Positions 19,018 to 27,301 are shown, counted from the stretch's first letter. The stretch: DNA of 64,000 nt from Streptomyces flaveolus (GCF_014648815.1 NZ_BMRV01000005.1:12758-76757), one strand, 5' to 3'. Numbers and translations: made by a program. The notes: generated by a model from the sequence alone, not told the origin.

Positions 19018-19047
19018 CTGAGTGACTATTAAGGGGGTGGCCGCCCG
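18994..19047. promoter_or_regulatory. NrtR-like operator and long hairpin
   Basis: The core is a perfect 17-bp palindrome ATAGTC-TGAGT-GACTAT at 19013-19029, which fits the AGTC-N5-GACT form of actinobacterial NrtR/NdnR operators. It is extended outward into a near-perfect 25-bp arm (18994-19018 against 19024-19047, one position unmatched). The right arm contains the ribosome binding site AAGGGGGTGG of the next gene and reaches its GTG. RNA read through from rluB would fold into a stem that ends transcription or hides this site; RNA started at the local promoter lacks the left arm and stays translatable. Confidence 0.75.
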
Positions 19048-19766
19048 TGCTCGGCTACGACAAGCACGCCTTCGAGCCCTTCGCCGTCACCGTCGATCTC
19101 GCCGTCCTCACGCTCCGCGCGGGCGCGCTGCACGTGCTGCTCGTCGAGCGGGGTCAGGAGCCGTACGCCGGCCGCTGGGCACTGCCCGGCGGCTTTCTGC
19201 TGCCCGAGGAGTCGGCGGAGCGGGCGGCCCGCCGGGAGCTGGCCGAGGAGACCGGCCTGGCGGACGTGACCGGGCTGCACCTGGAGCAGCTGCGGACCTA
19301 CAGCGAGCCGGGCCGGGACCCCCGGATGCGGGTCGTGTCCGTCGCGTTCACGGCGCTGCTGCCCGACCCACCCGAACCGCACGCGGGCACCGACGCGGCC
19401 GAGGCCCGCTGGGTCCCGTACGACAAGGCGCAGGGCCTCGCCTTCGACCACGACCGGATCCTGGCGGACGCCCGGGAGCGCGTCGGCGCCAAGCTCGAGT
19501 ACAGCTGCCTGGCCACCGCCTTCTGCCCGGCCGAGTTCACGCTCGGCGAGCTCCAGCAGGTCTACGAGACGGTGTGGGGCACGGCCCTGGACCGGCCCAA
19601 CTTCCGCCGCAAGGTCCTCGCCACGCCCGGCTTCGTCGAACCGGTCCCCGGGGCCGCCCGGCTGACCGGAGGCCGCGGCAAACCGGCCGCCCTCTACCGC
19701 GCCGGCCCGGCCACCGCCCTGCACCCGCCCCTGCTCCGAACCCCTCGGGAAGGACGCCCCGCATGA
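19047..19766 (+). CDS. nrtR: NrtR-like Nudix/winged-helix transcriptional regulator
   Basis: A 239-residue protein with an N-terminal Nudix domain (residues 10-140) and a C-terminal winged helix (about 150-225, FTLGELQQVYETVWG then NFRRKVLATPGFVEP), the layout of NrtR regulators of NAD metabolism, whose known effector is ADP-ribose. Many NrtR proteins have a decayed Nudix box; here GGFLLPEE followed by RRELAEETGL keeps all catalytic positions, so hydrolase activity may remain. GTG 19047 lies at the edge of its own operator, so autoregulation is likely. Its stop overlaps the ADP-ribosylglycohydrolase start in ATGA, so both are co-translated. NrtR family assignment is strong; the effector here is inferred. 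Confidence 0.88.
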   Translation: MLGYDKHAFEPFAVTVDLAVLTLRAGALHVLLVERGQEPYAGRWALPGGFLLPEESAERAARRELAEETGLADVTGLHLEQLRTYSEPGRDPRMRVVSVAFTALLPDPPEPHAGTDAAEARWVPYDKAQGLAFDHDRILADARERVGAKLEYSCLATAFCPAEFTLGELQQVYETVWGTALDRPNFRRKVLATPGFVEPVPGAARLTGGRGKPAALYRAGPATALHPPLLRTPREGRPA

Positions 19767-20785
19767 CCACGACCACCGTCACCAAGCGCGCCGCCACCGG
19801 GGCGCTCACCGGACTCGCCCTCGGGGACGCGCTGGGCTTCCCCACCGAGTTCAACGACGTCCCGTCGATCCTCGCCAAGTGCGGGCCCTGGCGGCAGATG
19901 GAGCTGCCCCGGCCCGCAATCGTCACCGACGACACCCAGATGACGCTGGCCCTGGGACGGGGGCTGCGCACGGCCATGGACCGAGGGAGCCTGACGCCCG
20001 AGGGGATGACCGAGCCGGTACGGCGGGAGTTCATCGCCTGGAACCGGTCGCCGGAGAACAACCGGGCCCCGGGCAACACCTGCCTCACGGCCTGCGACCT
20101 GCTGGAGCGAGGGGACCGCCCCTGGCAGGACGCCAGCCAGATCCACTCCAAGGGCTGCGGCGCCAACATGCGCGTCGCCCCCGTCGGACTCGTCCCCGGC
20201 CTCAGCGACGAACAGCGCGCCGGCGCCGCCCAGTTGCAGTCCGCGCTCACCCACGGCCATCCCACCGCGCTCGCCGCCTCCGACCTCACCGCGCACGCCG
20301 TACGGCTGCTCGCCGAGGGCGCCGAGCCGACCGGACTGGTCGGCCTGCTGCGCTCCTATTCCTACGACAACCGCACCCGCTACCACGAGCGCTGGCTCGG
20401 TGACCTGTGGACCCGCGCCCAGGACCCCACGCCCGAGCACTTCATCGCCCGCGGCTGGGACGAGTGCCTGGCGATACTCGACCGGCTCCAGCACGCGGTG
20501 CGCACCGTCTCCCCGGAGACCGACCCGTGCCTGGCGGTCGGCGAGGGCTGGATCGCCGAGGAGGCCATGGCCGCCGGGCTGCTCTGCTTCCTGCTCTTCG
20601 TCGACGAGCCGCTGACGGCCCTGCGCCGCGGCGCCTGCACCTCCGGCGACTCCGACTCCATCGCCTGCCTCGCCGGCGCCTTCGCGGGCGCCCACCTGGG
20701 CGCCGACGCATGGCCGGCCGCATGGTCCGACCGCATCGAGTACCGGGCCGGCCTGCTGGACCTCGGGCGGCTCTGGGACGCTTGA
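19763..20785 (+). CDS. ADP-ribosylglycohydrolase family protein
   Basis: A 340-residue protein of the DraG/ARH3 family, which cleaves ADP-ribose from proteins, nucleic acids or O-acetyl-ADP-ribose. The metal-site motifs are present: GLALGDALGFPTEF near residue 18, VTDDTQMTLALGRGL near 55 (the TDDT acidic pair) and SGDSDSIACLAGAFAGAHLG near 293, where GDSDS corresponds to the GDxDT metal ligands. No signal peptide. ATG 19763 overlaps the nrtR stop by four bases and the next gene begins three bases after its stop, so it is the middle gene of a tight three-gene operon. Released ADP-ribose would be the ligand of the NrtR-like protein, which gives a plausible feedback loop. Confidence 0.92.
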   Translation: MTTTTVTKRAATGALTGLALGDALGFPTEFNDVPSILAKCGPWRQMELPRPAIVTDDTQMTLALGRGLRTAMDRGSLTPEGMTEPVRREFIAWNRSPENNRAPGNTCLTACDLLERGDRPWQDASQIHSKGCGANMRVAPVGLVPGLSDEQRAGAAQLQSALTHGHPTALAASDLTAHAVRLLAEGAEPTGLVGLLRSYSYDNRTRYHERWLGDLWTRAQDPTPEHFIARGWDECLAILDRLQHAVRTVSPETDPCLAVGEGWIAEEAMAAGLLCFLLFVDEPLTALRRGACTSGDSDSIACLAGAFAGAHLGADAWPAAWSDRIEYRAGLLDLGRLWDA

Positions 20786-20788
20786 GCC

Positions 20789-21541
20789 ATGATCGGCGCC
20801 CTGGACATCGACCTGGCCCCGGTGGTGGCCGAGCAGCCCTTCCCGGTGCTGTTCGCCACCGTCTCCGGCGCCCACCTGTACGGCTTCCCCTCCCGCGACT
20901 CGGACGTCGACCTGCGCGGCGTCCACCTGCTGCCCGCCGCCGACCTGGTCGGCCTGCGCGAGCCGGAGGAGACGCGGTCGCGGATGTGGGACCGGGACGG
21001 CGTCGAGATGGACCTGGTCACGCACGACCTGCGCAAGTTCGTCCGGCTGATGCTCCGGCGCAACGGCTATGTGCTGGAGCAGCTGCTGTCGCCGCTGGTC
21101 GTGCACACCACCGACGCGCACCGGGAACTGGCCGCGCTGGCGCCGGGCGTGCTCACCAGCCACCACGCCCACCACTACCGCGGGTTCGCGCAGACCCAGT
21201 GGCGGCTGTTCGAGAAGAGCGGCGAGCTCAAGCCGCTGCTGTACACCTTCCGGGTCCTGCTCACCGGCATCCACCTGATGCGCGCCGGCGAGGTGCAGCC
21301 CCATCTGCCCACGCTCGTCGGCGAGGTCGACGCCGCCCCGGCCTTCCTGCCGGAGCTGATCGCCGCCAAGGCCGAGCGCGAGCACGGCGACGCCGACGTC
21401 GACCACGCGCGCGTGCGGGCCGACGTGGAGCGGCTGCACACGGTCCTGGACGAGGCGCAGGCGGCGTCAGTGCTGCCCGGCGCCCCGGCCGCGTACGACG
21501 CCCTGCACGACTTCGTCGTACGGACCCGCCTGGAGGGCTGA
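20789..21541 (+). CDS. RlaP-like nucleotidyltransferase (copy 1)
   Basis: A 250-residue DNA polymerase beta-superfamily nucleotidyltransferase of the RlaP type (Pfam Nuc-transf/RlaP), a family that comparative genomics has tied to RNA repair. The active-site strand reads FATVSGAHLYGFPSRDSDVD, with GA in place of the usual GS and an intact DxD pair, and a third acidic residue is probably in VEMDLVTHDLRKF. It is helical to the end (LHDFVVRTRLEG). It starts three bases after the ADP-ribosylglycohydrolase stop. It is homologous to the convergent gene at 21467-22210, with which its last 75 bases overlap. The substrate is unknown; an RNA end or protein target is possible. Confidence 0.85.
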   Translation: MIGALDIDLAPVVAEQPFPVLFATVSGAHLYGFPSRDSDVDLRGVHLLPAADLVGLREPEETRSRMWDRDGVEMDLVTHDLRKFVRLMLRRNGYVLEQLLSPLVVHTTDAHRELAALAPGVLTSHHAHHYRGFAQTQWRLFEKSGELKPLLYTFRVLLTGIHLMRAGEVQPHLPTLVGEVDAAPAFLPELIAAKAEREHGDADVDHARVRADVERLHTVLDEAQAASVLPGAPAAYDALHDFVVRTRLEG

Positions 21542-22210
21542 GGCGCGGCGCACGCGGACGAGGAAGTCCTCCACGCGGTGCCGGTCCGGTTCGTCGGGGA
21601 GGGGGCTGTGGCGGACGGCCTGTTCGCTCTCCTCGATCAGGCGGGCCATCCGGGAGTCCACCTCCGGCCACGGCACCTCGCCGCGCTTCACGGCGAGCAG
21701 CGCCTCGCGCCGGTCGCCGACGTCGACGGTGAGCGTGCCCGTGCGCAGCAGGTCGCGGGCGGACGTCAGCAGCCGCAGCAGGTGCATCGCGTGCTTCCAG
21801 CGCGGGACGCCGTGCGTGCGCACGTCGGCGTCCAGCTTGCGGCGCTGGCCGTGGGCGTACCGGGTGAACGTCTCGTGGGCCCGGCGGGAGAGGAACGCCC
21901 CGCGCAGCGCGAGGAGTTCGCGGCCGGTCTCGTCGGCGTACTCCACGAGCGGGGAGTGCAGGCACTCCAGGATGTTCGGGTTCGCGCGCAGCGCCAGCTC
22001 GCAGAAGCGCTCCAGCTCCCAGCTGAACTGCTCCTCGGCCGGCCCCTCGACGTGGGCCGGCGGCTTCTCGAAGCGCCAGAACAGCGGGGTCGGGGCGAGG
22101 AAGACGCCCCGGCGGTCCGTGTCGCTGTCCTGCGTCGCCAGACCGAAGGCGCGCGAACCCATGACACAGGCGTAGATCGTGTGGTCGCGTACCAGGGTCT
22201 CGGGGTGCAT
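21467..22210 (-). CDS. RlaP-like nucleotidyltransferase (copy 2)
   Basis: A 247-residue paralogue-like relative of the gene at 20789, on the opposite strand. The active site is canonical: CVMGSRAFGLATQDSDTDRRG, with GS and DxD, followed by FSWELERFCELAL carrying the third acidic residue. The conserved fold ends at VEDFLVRVRR, which aligns with LHDFVVRTRL of copy 1. The remaining 20 or so residues are encoded antisense to the end of copy 1. ATG 22210 is chosen; the frame stays open to 22237 but extending would overlap the Rieske stop. It reads in the same direction as the Rieske gene and begins 23 bases after it, so the two may be co-transcribed. Confidence 0.85.
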   Translation of the reverse strand: MHPETLVRDHTIYACVMGSRAFGLATQDSDTDRRGVFLAPTPLFWRFEKPPAHVEGPAEEQFSWELERFCELALRANPNILECLHSPLVEYADETGRELLALRGAFLSRRAHETFTRYAHGQRRKLDADVRTHGVPRWKHAMHLLRLLTSARDLLRTGTLTVDVGDRREALLAVKRGEVPWPEVDSRMARLIEESEQAVRHSPLPDEPDRHRVEDFLVRVRRASALQAGPYDEVVQGVVRGRGAGQH

Positions 22211-22233
22211 GCCCGGGAGCGTACGTCGGACCC

Positions 22234-22632
22234 TCACGCCAGGCGGACCGAATTTCCCTCCACGGTGATCCGCTTCTCGGGCAGCGGTTTCGTGGCCGGG
22301 CCCTGCTCCACCGCGCCGTCGGTGATGGCGAACCTGCTGCCGTGGCAGGCGCAGAGGATGGTGCCGTCGCGCACGTCCGCCACGATGCAGCCCTGGTGGG
22401 TGCAGACCGCGGAGAAGGCCTTGAAGTCGCCCTGCTCCGGCTGGGTCACCACGGTCTTCTCGGCGTCAAAGACCTTGCCGCCGCCGACCGGGATGTCACT
22501 CGTCGCCGCCAGCTCCCGCCCCGGCGAGACGGCCGAGGAGCCGCTGTCGTCGCCCCCGTCGCCGCAGCTCACGGCAAGCGCCGCCGCGCCCGTGCAGAGA
22601 AGGACCGTACGGCGGGTCGTGCTGTGCGTCAT
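22234..22632 (-). CDS. Rieske [2Fe-2S] lipoprotein
   Basis: A 132-residue exported Rieske protein. The N-terminus has twin arginines (STTRRTVLLCTGAAALAVSC) followed by a lipobox with Cys 23, so it should be folded with its cluster, exported by Tat and lipid-anchored outside the membrane. The cluster ligands are CTHQGC (Cys, His) and CACHGSRF (Cys, His), giving the two-Cys two-His Rieske pattern. It is a small electron carrier of the type often annotated as QcrA-like in Streptomyces, but it has no adjacent cytochrome genes. Its partner is unknown. The downstream gene on the same strand is the RlaP-like copy 2. Confidence 0.9.
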   Translation of the reverse strand: MTHSTTRRTVLLCTGAAALAVSCGDGGDDSGSSAVSPGRELAATSDIPVGGGKVFDAEKTVVTQPEQGDFKAFSAVCTHQGCIVADVRDGTILCACHGSRFAITDGAVEQGPATKPLPEKRITVEGNSVRLA

Positions 22633-22774
22633 GGCGTCGCTCCGGGAGTGAGGGGGGCGGGGGTCGCGGCCGGCACCAGCGTCTCAGGAGGCGGGCGCCG
22701 CGCACCGGCCCGGCGCGGGCTGACTACGCTGGACGGACCAAGAGCCGAAACGCACGTCAGCAAGGAGCATCGCC

Positions 22775-23137
22775 GTGGCGGTACGAGCGGTCCGGGGCGC
22801 CGTCCAACTGGAACGGGACGAAGCCGGGCACATGGACGAGCGGGTCGCGGCCCTGCTGACCGCCATCCTGGAACGCAACGAGCTGACCGGCGACGACCTG
22901 ATCAGCATCTGGTTCACGGCCACGCCCGACCTGCACAGCGACTTCCCGGCCGCCGCCGCCCGCAAGCTCGGCATCACCGACGTCCCGCTGATCTGCGCCC
23001 AGGAACTGGACATCGAGGGCGCCATGCCCCGCGTCGTCCGGGTCCTCGCCCACATCGAGTCCGACCGGCCCCGCGCCGACATCGCCCACGTGTACCTCGG
23101 CGCCGCCGCGGCCCTGCGCAAGGACATCGCCCAGTGA
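22775..23137 (+). CDS. aroH: Chorismate mutase, AroH class
   Basis: A 120-residue monofunctional chorismate mutase of the Bacillus subtilis AroH type, which converts chorismate to prephenate for Tyr and Phe synthesis. It begins with the substrate-binding VRAVRGAVQLERDE, and has the ELTGDDLISIWFTATPDL block and the C-terminal ADIAHVYLGAAAALRKD segment of the trimeric fold. GTG 22775 is supported by AAGGAG at 22762-22767. Its stop overlaps the tyrA start in GTGA, so the two sequential pathway steps are translationally coupled. Confidence 0.95.
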   Translation: MAVRAVRGAVQLERDEAGHMDERVAALLTAILERNELTGDDLISIWFTATPDLHSDFPAAAARKLGITDVPLICAQELDIEGAMPRVVRVLAHIESDRPRADIAHVYLGAAAALRKDIAQ

Positions 23138-24219
23138 GAACCGCACTCGTCATCGGCACCGGCCTCATCGGCACCTCCGCCGCCCTCGCTCTCACCCAGC
23201 GGGGCGTCACCGTGCACCTCGCCGACCACGACCCCGAGCAGGCCCGCACCGCCGCCGCCCTCGGCGCCGGCACCGACGAGGCACCCGAGCGCCCCGTCGA
23301 CCTCGCCATCGCCGCCGCCCCGCCGGCCCTGGTCGCCGACGTGGTCGCCGACGCCATGGAGCGCGGGCTCGCCCGCGGCTACATCGACGTCGCCAGCGTC
23401 AAGGGCGGCCCCCGGCGCGCACTGGAGGCGCGCGGACTCGACCTCTCCGCCTACATCGGCACCCACCCGATGTCCGGCCGCGAGAAGTCCGGCCCGCTGG
23501 CCGCCACCGGCGACCTCTTCGAGGGCCGCCCGTGGGTGCTGACCCCGACCCGGGACACCGACACCGAGGTGCTCAACCTCGCGCTCGAACTGGTCTCGCA
23601 CTGCCGTGCCGTGCCGGTCGTGATGGACGCCGACGCCCACGACCGTGCCGTGGCTCTCGTCTCCCACATGCCCCACCTGGTCTCCAGCATGGTCGCCGCC
23701 CGCCTGGAGCACGCCGAGGAGGCCGCCGTACGGCTGTGCGGGCAGGGCATCCGCGACGTGACCCGGATCGCCGCCTCCGACCCCCGGATGTGGATCGACA
23801 TCCTCTCCGCGAACCCGGGCCCGGTCGCCGACCTGCTCGGCGACGTCGCCGCCGACCTGGAGGAGACGGTGCGCGCGCTGCGCTCCCTGCAGTCCTCCGA
23901 CGACGACAAGCGCCGTGAGGGCAGCGCCGGCATCGAGGCCGTCCTGCGACGCGGCAACGCCGGCCAGGTCCGGGTCCCCGGCAAGCACGGCTCCGCGCCG
24001 CGCGTCTACGAGACCGTGGTCGTCCTCATCGACGACCAGCCGGGACAGCTCGCCCGCATCTTCGCGGACGCCGGACGGGCCGGCGTCAACATCGAGGACG
24101 TGCGGATCGAGCACGCCACCGGACAGCAGGCCGGTCTGGTGCAGCTGATGGTGGAACCGAAGGCCGCCGCCGTGCTGACGGCGGCCCTGAAGGAACGGGG
24201 CTGGGCGATCCGGCAGTGA
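23134..24219 (+). CDS. tyrA: Prephenate dehydrogenase with C-terminal ACT domain
   Basis: A 361-residue enzyme of tyrosine synthesis that oxidatively decarboxylates prephenate. The dinucleotide-binding site is at the N-terminus (ALVIGTGLIGTSAAL), the catalytic His is in IGTHPMSGREKSG near 110, and the helical dimerisation domain has SHMPHLVSSM and GIRDVTRIAASDP. The last 80 residues form an ACT domain (ETVVVLIDDQPGQLARIFADAG), so tyrosine or another amino acid probably regulates it. GTG 23134 overlaps the aroH TGA. Confidence 0.95.
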   Translation: MRTALVIGTGLIGTSAALALTQRGVTVHLADHDPEQARTAAALGAGTDEAPERPVDLAIAAAPPALVADVVADAMERGLARGYIDVASVKGGPRRALEARGLDLSAYIGTHPMSGREKSGPLAATGDLFEGRPWVLTPTRDTDTEVLNLALELVSHCRAVPVVMDADAHDRAVALVSHMPHLVSSMVAARLEHAEEAAVRLCGQGIRDVTRIAASDPRMWIDILSANPGPVADLLGDVAADLEETVRALRSLQSSDDDKRREGSAGIEAVLRRGNAGQVRVPGKHGSAPRVYETVVVLIDDQPGQLARIFADAGRAGVNIEDVRIEHATGQQAGLVQLMVEPKAAAVLTAALKERGWAIRQ

Positions 24220-24279
24220 GGCCCGGGGCCGCGCGGGGTCATGCGCCTGTCGGAGGGGCCCCGCGGACCCAGTAACCTT

Positions 24280-24305
24280 GTGCGGGACGCGCTCGCGTCC
24301 CGCAC
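24280..24305 (+). terminator. Hairpin between tyrA and cmk
   Basis: A 12-bp perfect stem (GTGCGGGACGCG at 24280-24291 against 24294-24305) with a 2-base loop, 60 bases after the tyrA stop and 36 bases before the cmk start. A TAACCT at 24273-24278 could be a cmk -10 box, in which case the hairpin would sit at the start of the cmk leader. Terminator is the simpler reading. Confidence 0.65.
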
Positions 24306-24341
24306 ACCACCCACCGCACCGCACCAGGAAGGTGTCCCCTC

Positions 24342-25037
24342 GTGGAAAACGGCGCCGCCCCGACCGCCCCGGCCGTGATTGTCGCCATCGACGGCCCCTC
24401 CGGCACGGGCAAGTCGAGCACGTCGAAGGCCGTCGCCGCGCAGCTCGGCCTGAGCTACCTGGACACCGGCGCCCAGTACCGGGCGATCACGTGGTGGATG
24501 GTGACCAACGGCATCGACATAGCCGACCCCCACGCCGTCGCGGACGCGGCCGGCAAGCCCGAGATCGTCTCCGGCACCGACCCGGCGGCCCCGACCATCG
24601 CGGTCGACGGTGTGGACGTGGCCGGCCCGATCCGCACCCAGGAGGTCACCTCCAAGGTGAGCGCGGTCAGCGCCGTCCCCGAGGTGCGGGCCCGGATCAC
24701 CGAGCTGCAGCGCACCATCGCCGCCGCCGCCGAGCGGGGCATCGTCGTCGAGGGCCGCGACATCGGTACGACCGTGCTGCCCGACGCCGACCTGAAGATC
24801 TTCCTGACCGCCTCCGCGGAGGCCCGCGCCGCCCGCCGCAGCGGCGAGCTCAAGAACGCCGACGTGCAGGCCACCCGCGAGGCCCTGATCAAGCGGGACG
24901 CGGCCGACTCCAGCCGCAAGACCTCGCCGCTCGCCAAGGCGGACGACGCGGTCGAGGTGGACACCACCGACCTCACGCTGCCGCAGGTCATCGAGTGCGT
25001 CGTCACCCTCGTCGAGGAGAAGCGGGCGGGTAAGTGA
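24342..25037 (+). CDS. cmk: Cytidylate kinase
   Basis: Phosphorylates CMP and dCMP with ATP. The 231-residue protein has the P-loop IDGPSGTGKSSTSK near residue 16, YLDTGAQYRAITW, the VEGRDIGTTVLPDADLKIFLT signature and the lid arginines around ARAARRSGEL. Full length. GTG 24342 follows AGGAAGGTG. The stop overlaps the next gene in GTGA. The order cmk, acyltransferase, der is typical of Streptomyces; M. tuberculosis has cmk next to engA. Confidence 0.96.
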   Translation: MENGAAPTAPAVIVAIDGPSGTGKSSTSKAVAAQLGLSYLDTGAQYRAITWWMVTNGIDIADPHAVADAAGKPEIVSGTDPAAPTIAVDGVDVAGPIRTQEVTSKVSAVSAVPEVRARITELQRTIAAAAERGIVVEGRDIGTTVLPDADLKIFLTASAEARAARRSGELKNADVQATREALIKRDAADSSRKTSPLAKADDAVEVDTTDLTLPQVIECVVTLVEEKRAGK

Positions 25038-25702
25038 CCTCACCCTCCGTTCCCTCCGAGAAGGGCGCCGAGGTCGGGCGGCGCATCGGCGTCGGCCTGA
25101 TGTACGGCCTGTGGAAGCCGCGCGTGCTCGGCGCCTGGCGGGTGCCCACGACGGGCCCGCTGATCTTCGCCGTCAATCACGCGCACAACGTCGACGGCCC
25201 CATGGTCATGGGCGTGGCGCCCCGGCCGACGCACTTCCTGATCAAGAAGGAGGCGTTCGTCGGGCCGCTCGGACCGTTCCTGACCGGCATCGGCCAGCTG
25301 AAGGTGGACCGTCACTCCGCCGACCGCACGGCCATCGGCCAGGCGCTCGGCGTCCTGGAGAGCGGCGGCGTGCTGGGCATCTTCCCGGAGGGCACCCGCG
25401 GCGAGGGCGACTTCGCCTCGCTGCGCGCCGGCCTCGCCTACTTCGCCGTGCGCGGCGGCGCCCCGATCGTCCCGGTCGCCGTCCTGGGAAGTTCCGAGAG
25501 ACCCGGACGGTTGATAAAGGCGCTGCCACCCCTGCGCTCCCGGGTAGACGTCGTCTTCGGCGACCCCTTCGACGCGGGCGACGGCAGCGGACGGCGCACC
25601 CGCAAGGCGCTGGACGAGGCGACCGAACGCATCCAGAAGCAGCTCACCGCGCACCTGGAAAACGCCAGGCGGCTCACCGGCCGCCAGGCGACACTCGAGT
25701 AG
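25034..25702 (+). CDS. Lysophospholipid acyltransferase (PlsC family)
   Basis: A 222-residue 1-acyl-glycerol-3-phosphate acyltransferase-type protein. The catalytic NHxxxxD motif is NHAHNVD near residue 47, the glycerol-phosphate-binding [11 protein letters not shown] is near 116, and IVPVAVLGS near 145 is the fourth family block. It probably transfers an acyl chain from acyl-CoA or acyl-ACP to a lysophospholipid at the membrane. GTG 25034 overlaps the cmk stop by four bases, so it is translationally coupled to cmk. Confidence 0.92.
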   Translation: MTSPSVPSEKGAEVGRRIGVGLMYGLWKPRVLGAWRVPTTGPLIFAVNHAHNVDGPMVMGVAPRPTHFLIKKEAFVGPLGPFLTGIGQLKVDRHSADRTAIGQALGVLESGGVLGIFPEGTRGEGDFASLRAGLAYFAVRGGAPIVPVAVLGSSERPGRLIKALPPLRSRVDVVFGDPFDAGDGSGRRTRKALDEATERIQKQLTAHLENARRLTGRQATLE

Positions 25703-25760
25703 TGGATCACCCGGTACAGGGGTGTCCACCGATCACCACGATGAACGAGGTACGGACTTC

Positions 25761-27239
25761 ATGAACGACGACATCCACTCCGAGGGTTCGGGCGAGGAGC
25801 ACGACCACGGGGCGCTTGGCGACGCCGAATACGCGCAGTTCATGGAGCTCGCCGCGGAAGAGGGCTTCGACCTGGAGGAGGTCGAGGGCGCCATCGAGGA
25901 GGCCGGGCACGGCCCGCTGCCCGTCCTCGCCGTCGTCGGCCGCCCCAATGTCGGCAAGTCGACCCTGGTGAACCGCATCATCGGCCGCCGCGAGGCGGTC
26001 GTCGAGGACAAGCCCGGCGTCACCCGCGACCGCGTCACCTACGAGGCCGAATGGGCCGGCCGCCGCTTCAAGGTCGTCGACACCGGCGGCTGGGAGCAGG
26101 ACGTCCTCGGCATCGACGCCTCCGTGGCCGCCCAGGCCGAGTACGCCATCGAGGCCGCCGACGCGGTCGTCTTCGTCGTGGACGCCAAGGTCGGCGCCAC
26201 CGACACCGACGAGGCCGTCGTACGGCTGCTGCGCAAGGCCGGCAAGCCGGTCGTGCTGTGCGCCAACAAGGTGGACGGCCCGAGCGGCGAGGCCGACGCG
26301 TCCTATCTGTGGTCGCTGGGACTGGGGGAGCCCCACCCGGTGTCCGCGCTGCACGGCCGCGGCACCGGCGACATGCTGGACAAGGTGCTGGAGGCCCTGC
26401 CCGAGGCCCCGGCGCAGACCTTCGGCACCGCCGTCGGCGGCCCGCGCCGGATCGCCCTGATCGGCCGGCCCAACGTCGGCAAGTCCTCCCTGCTGAACAA
26501 GGTGGCGGGCGAGGAGCGCGTCGTCGTGAACGAGATGGCCGGCACCACCCGCGACCCGGTCGACGAGCTGATCGAGCTGGGCGGCGTGACCTGGAAGTTC
26601 GTCGACACGGCGGGCATCCGCAAGCGCGTCCACCTCCAGCAGGGCGCCGACTACTACGCCTCGCTGCGCACCGCCGCCGCCGTCGAGAAGGCGGAGGTCG
26701 CCGTCGTCCTCATCGACGCCTCCGAGTCCATCTCGGTGCAGGACCAGCGGATCGTCACCATGGCCGTCGAGGCGGGCCGCGCGATCGTCGTCGCCTACAA
26801 CAAGTGGGACACCCTCGACGAGGAGCGCCGCTACTACCTGGAGCGGGAGATCGAGACCGAGCTCGGCCAGGTGGCGTGGGCGCCGCGGGTGAACGTCTCG
26901 GCGCAGACCGGACGGCACATGGAGAAGCTGGTCCCGGCGATCGAGACGGCTCTGGCCGGCTGGGAGACCCGCGTCCCGACGGGCCGGCTGAACGCCTTCC
27001 TCGGCGAGCTGGTCGCCGCCCACCCGCACCCGGTGCGGGGCGGCAAGCAGCCGCGCATCCTGTTCGGCACGCAGGCGGGCACCAAGCCGCCGCGGTTCGT
27101 GCTCTTCGCCTCCGGCTTCATCGAGGCGGGCTACCGGCGTTTCATCGAGCGCCGGCTGCGTGAGGAGTTCGGCTTCGAGGGCACGCCGATCCACATCTCG
27201 GTGCGGGTCCGCGAGAAGCGCGGCGCGAAGAAGAAGTAG
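25761..27239 (+). CDS. der: Ribosome biogenesis GTPase Der (EngA)
   Basis: A 492-residue tandem GTPase needed for 50S subunit maturation. Two G domains are complete: GRPNVGKST with DTGGWEQD and NKVDG in the first, GRPNVGKSS with DTAGIRKR and NKWDT in the second. The KH-like C-terminal domain ends in basic REKRGAKKK. The first 50 residues are an acidic actinobacterial extension. ATG 25761 has GAGG about 10 bases upstream. A perfect palindromic terminator lies directly downstream. Confidence 0.97.
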   Translation: MNDDIHSEGSGEEHDHGALGDAEYAQFMELAAEEGFDLEEVEGAIEEAGHGPLPVLAVVGRPNVGKSTLVNRIIGRREAVVEDKPGVTRDRVTYEAEWAGRRFKVVDTGGWEQDVLGIDASVAAQAEYAIEAADAVVFVVDAKVGATDTDEAVVRLLRKAGKPVVLCANKVDGPSGEADASYLWSLGLGEPHPVSALHGRGTGDMLDKVLEALPEAPAQTFGTAVGGPRRIALIGRPNVGKSSLLNKVAGEERVVVNEMAGTTRDPVDELIELGGVTWKFVDTAGIRKRVHLQQGADYYASLRTAAAVEKAEVAVVLIDASESISVQDQRIVTMAVEAGRAIVVAYNKWDTLDEERRYYLEREIETELGQVAWAPRVNVSAQTGRHMEKLVPAIETALAGWETRVPTGRLNAFLGELVAAHPHPVRGGKQPRILFGTQAGTKPPRFVLFASGFIEAGYRRFIERRLREEFGFEGTPIHISVRVREKRGAKKK

Positions 27240-27243
27240 CGAT

Positions 27244-27293
27244 GAGCAACGAGAGGGGGCGGTCCCGGCCGGGACCGCCCCCTCTCGTTGCTC
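27244..27293. terminator. Perfect 50-bp palindromic terminator
   Basis: 27244-27268 is exactly complementary to 27269-27293, with no spacer. In RNA this gives a stem of more than 20 bp with a tiny loop. It lies between der and the convergent small gene (stop at 27302) and can end transcription from both sides. Confidence 0.85.
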
Positions 27294-27301
27294 ACCCGCT
27301 C

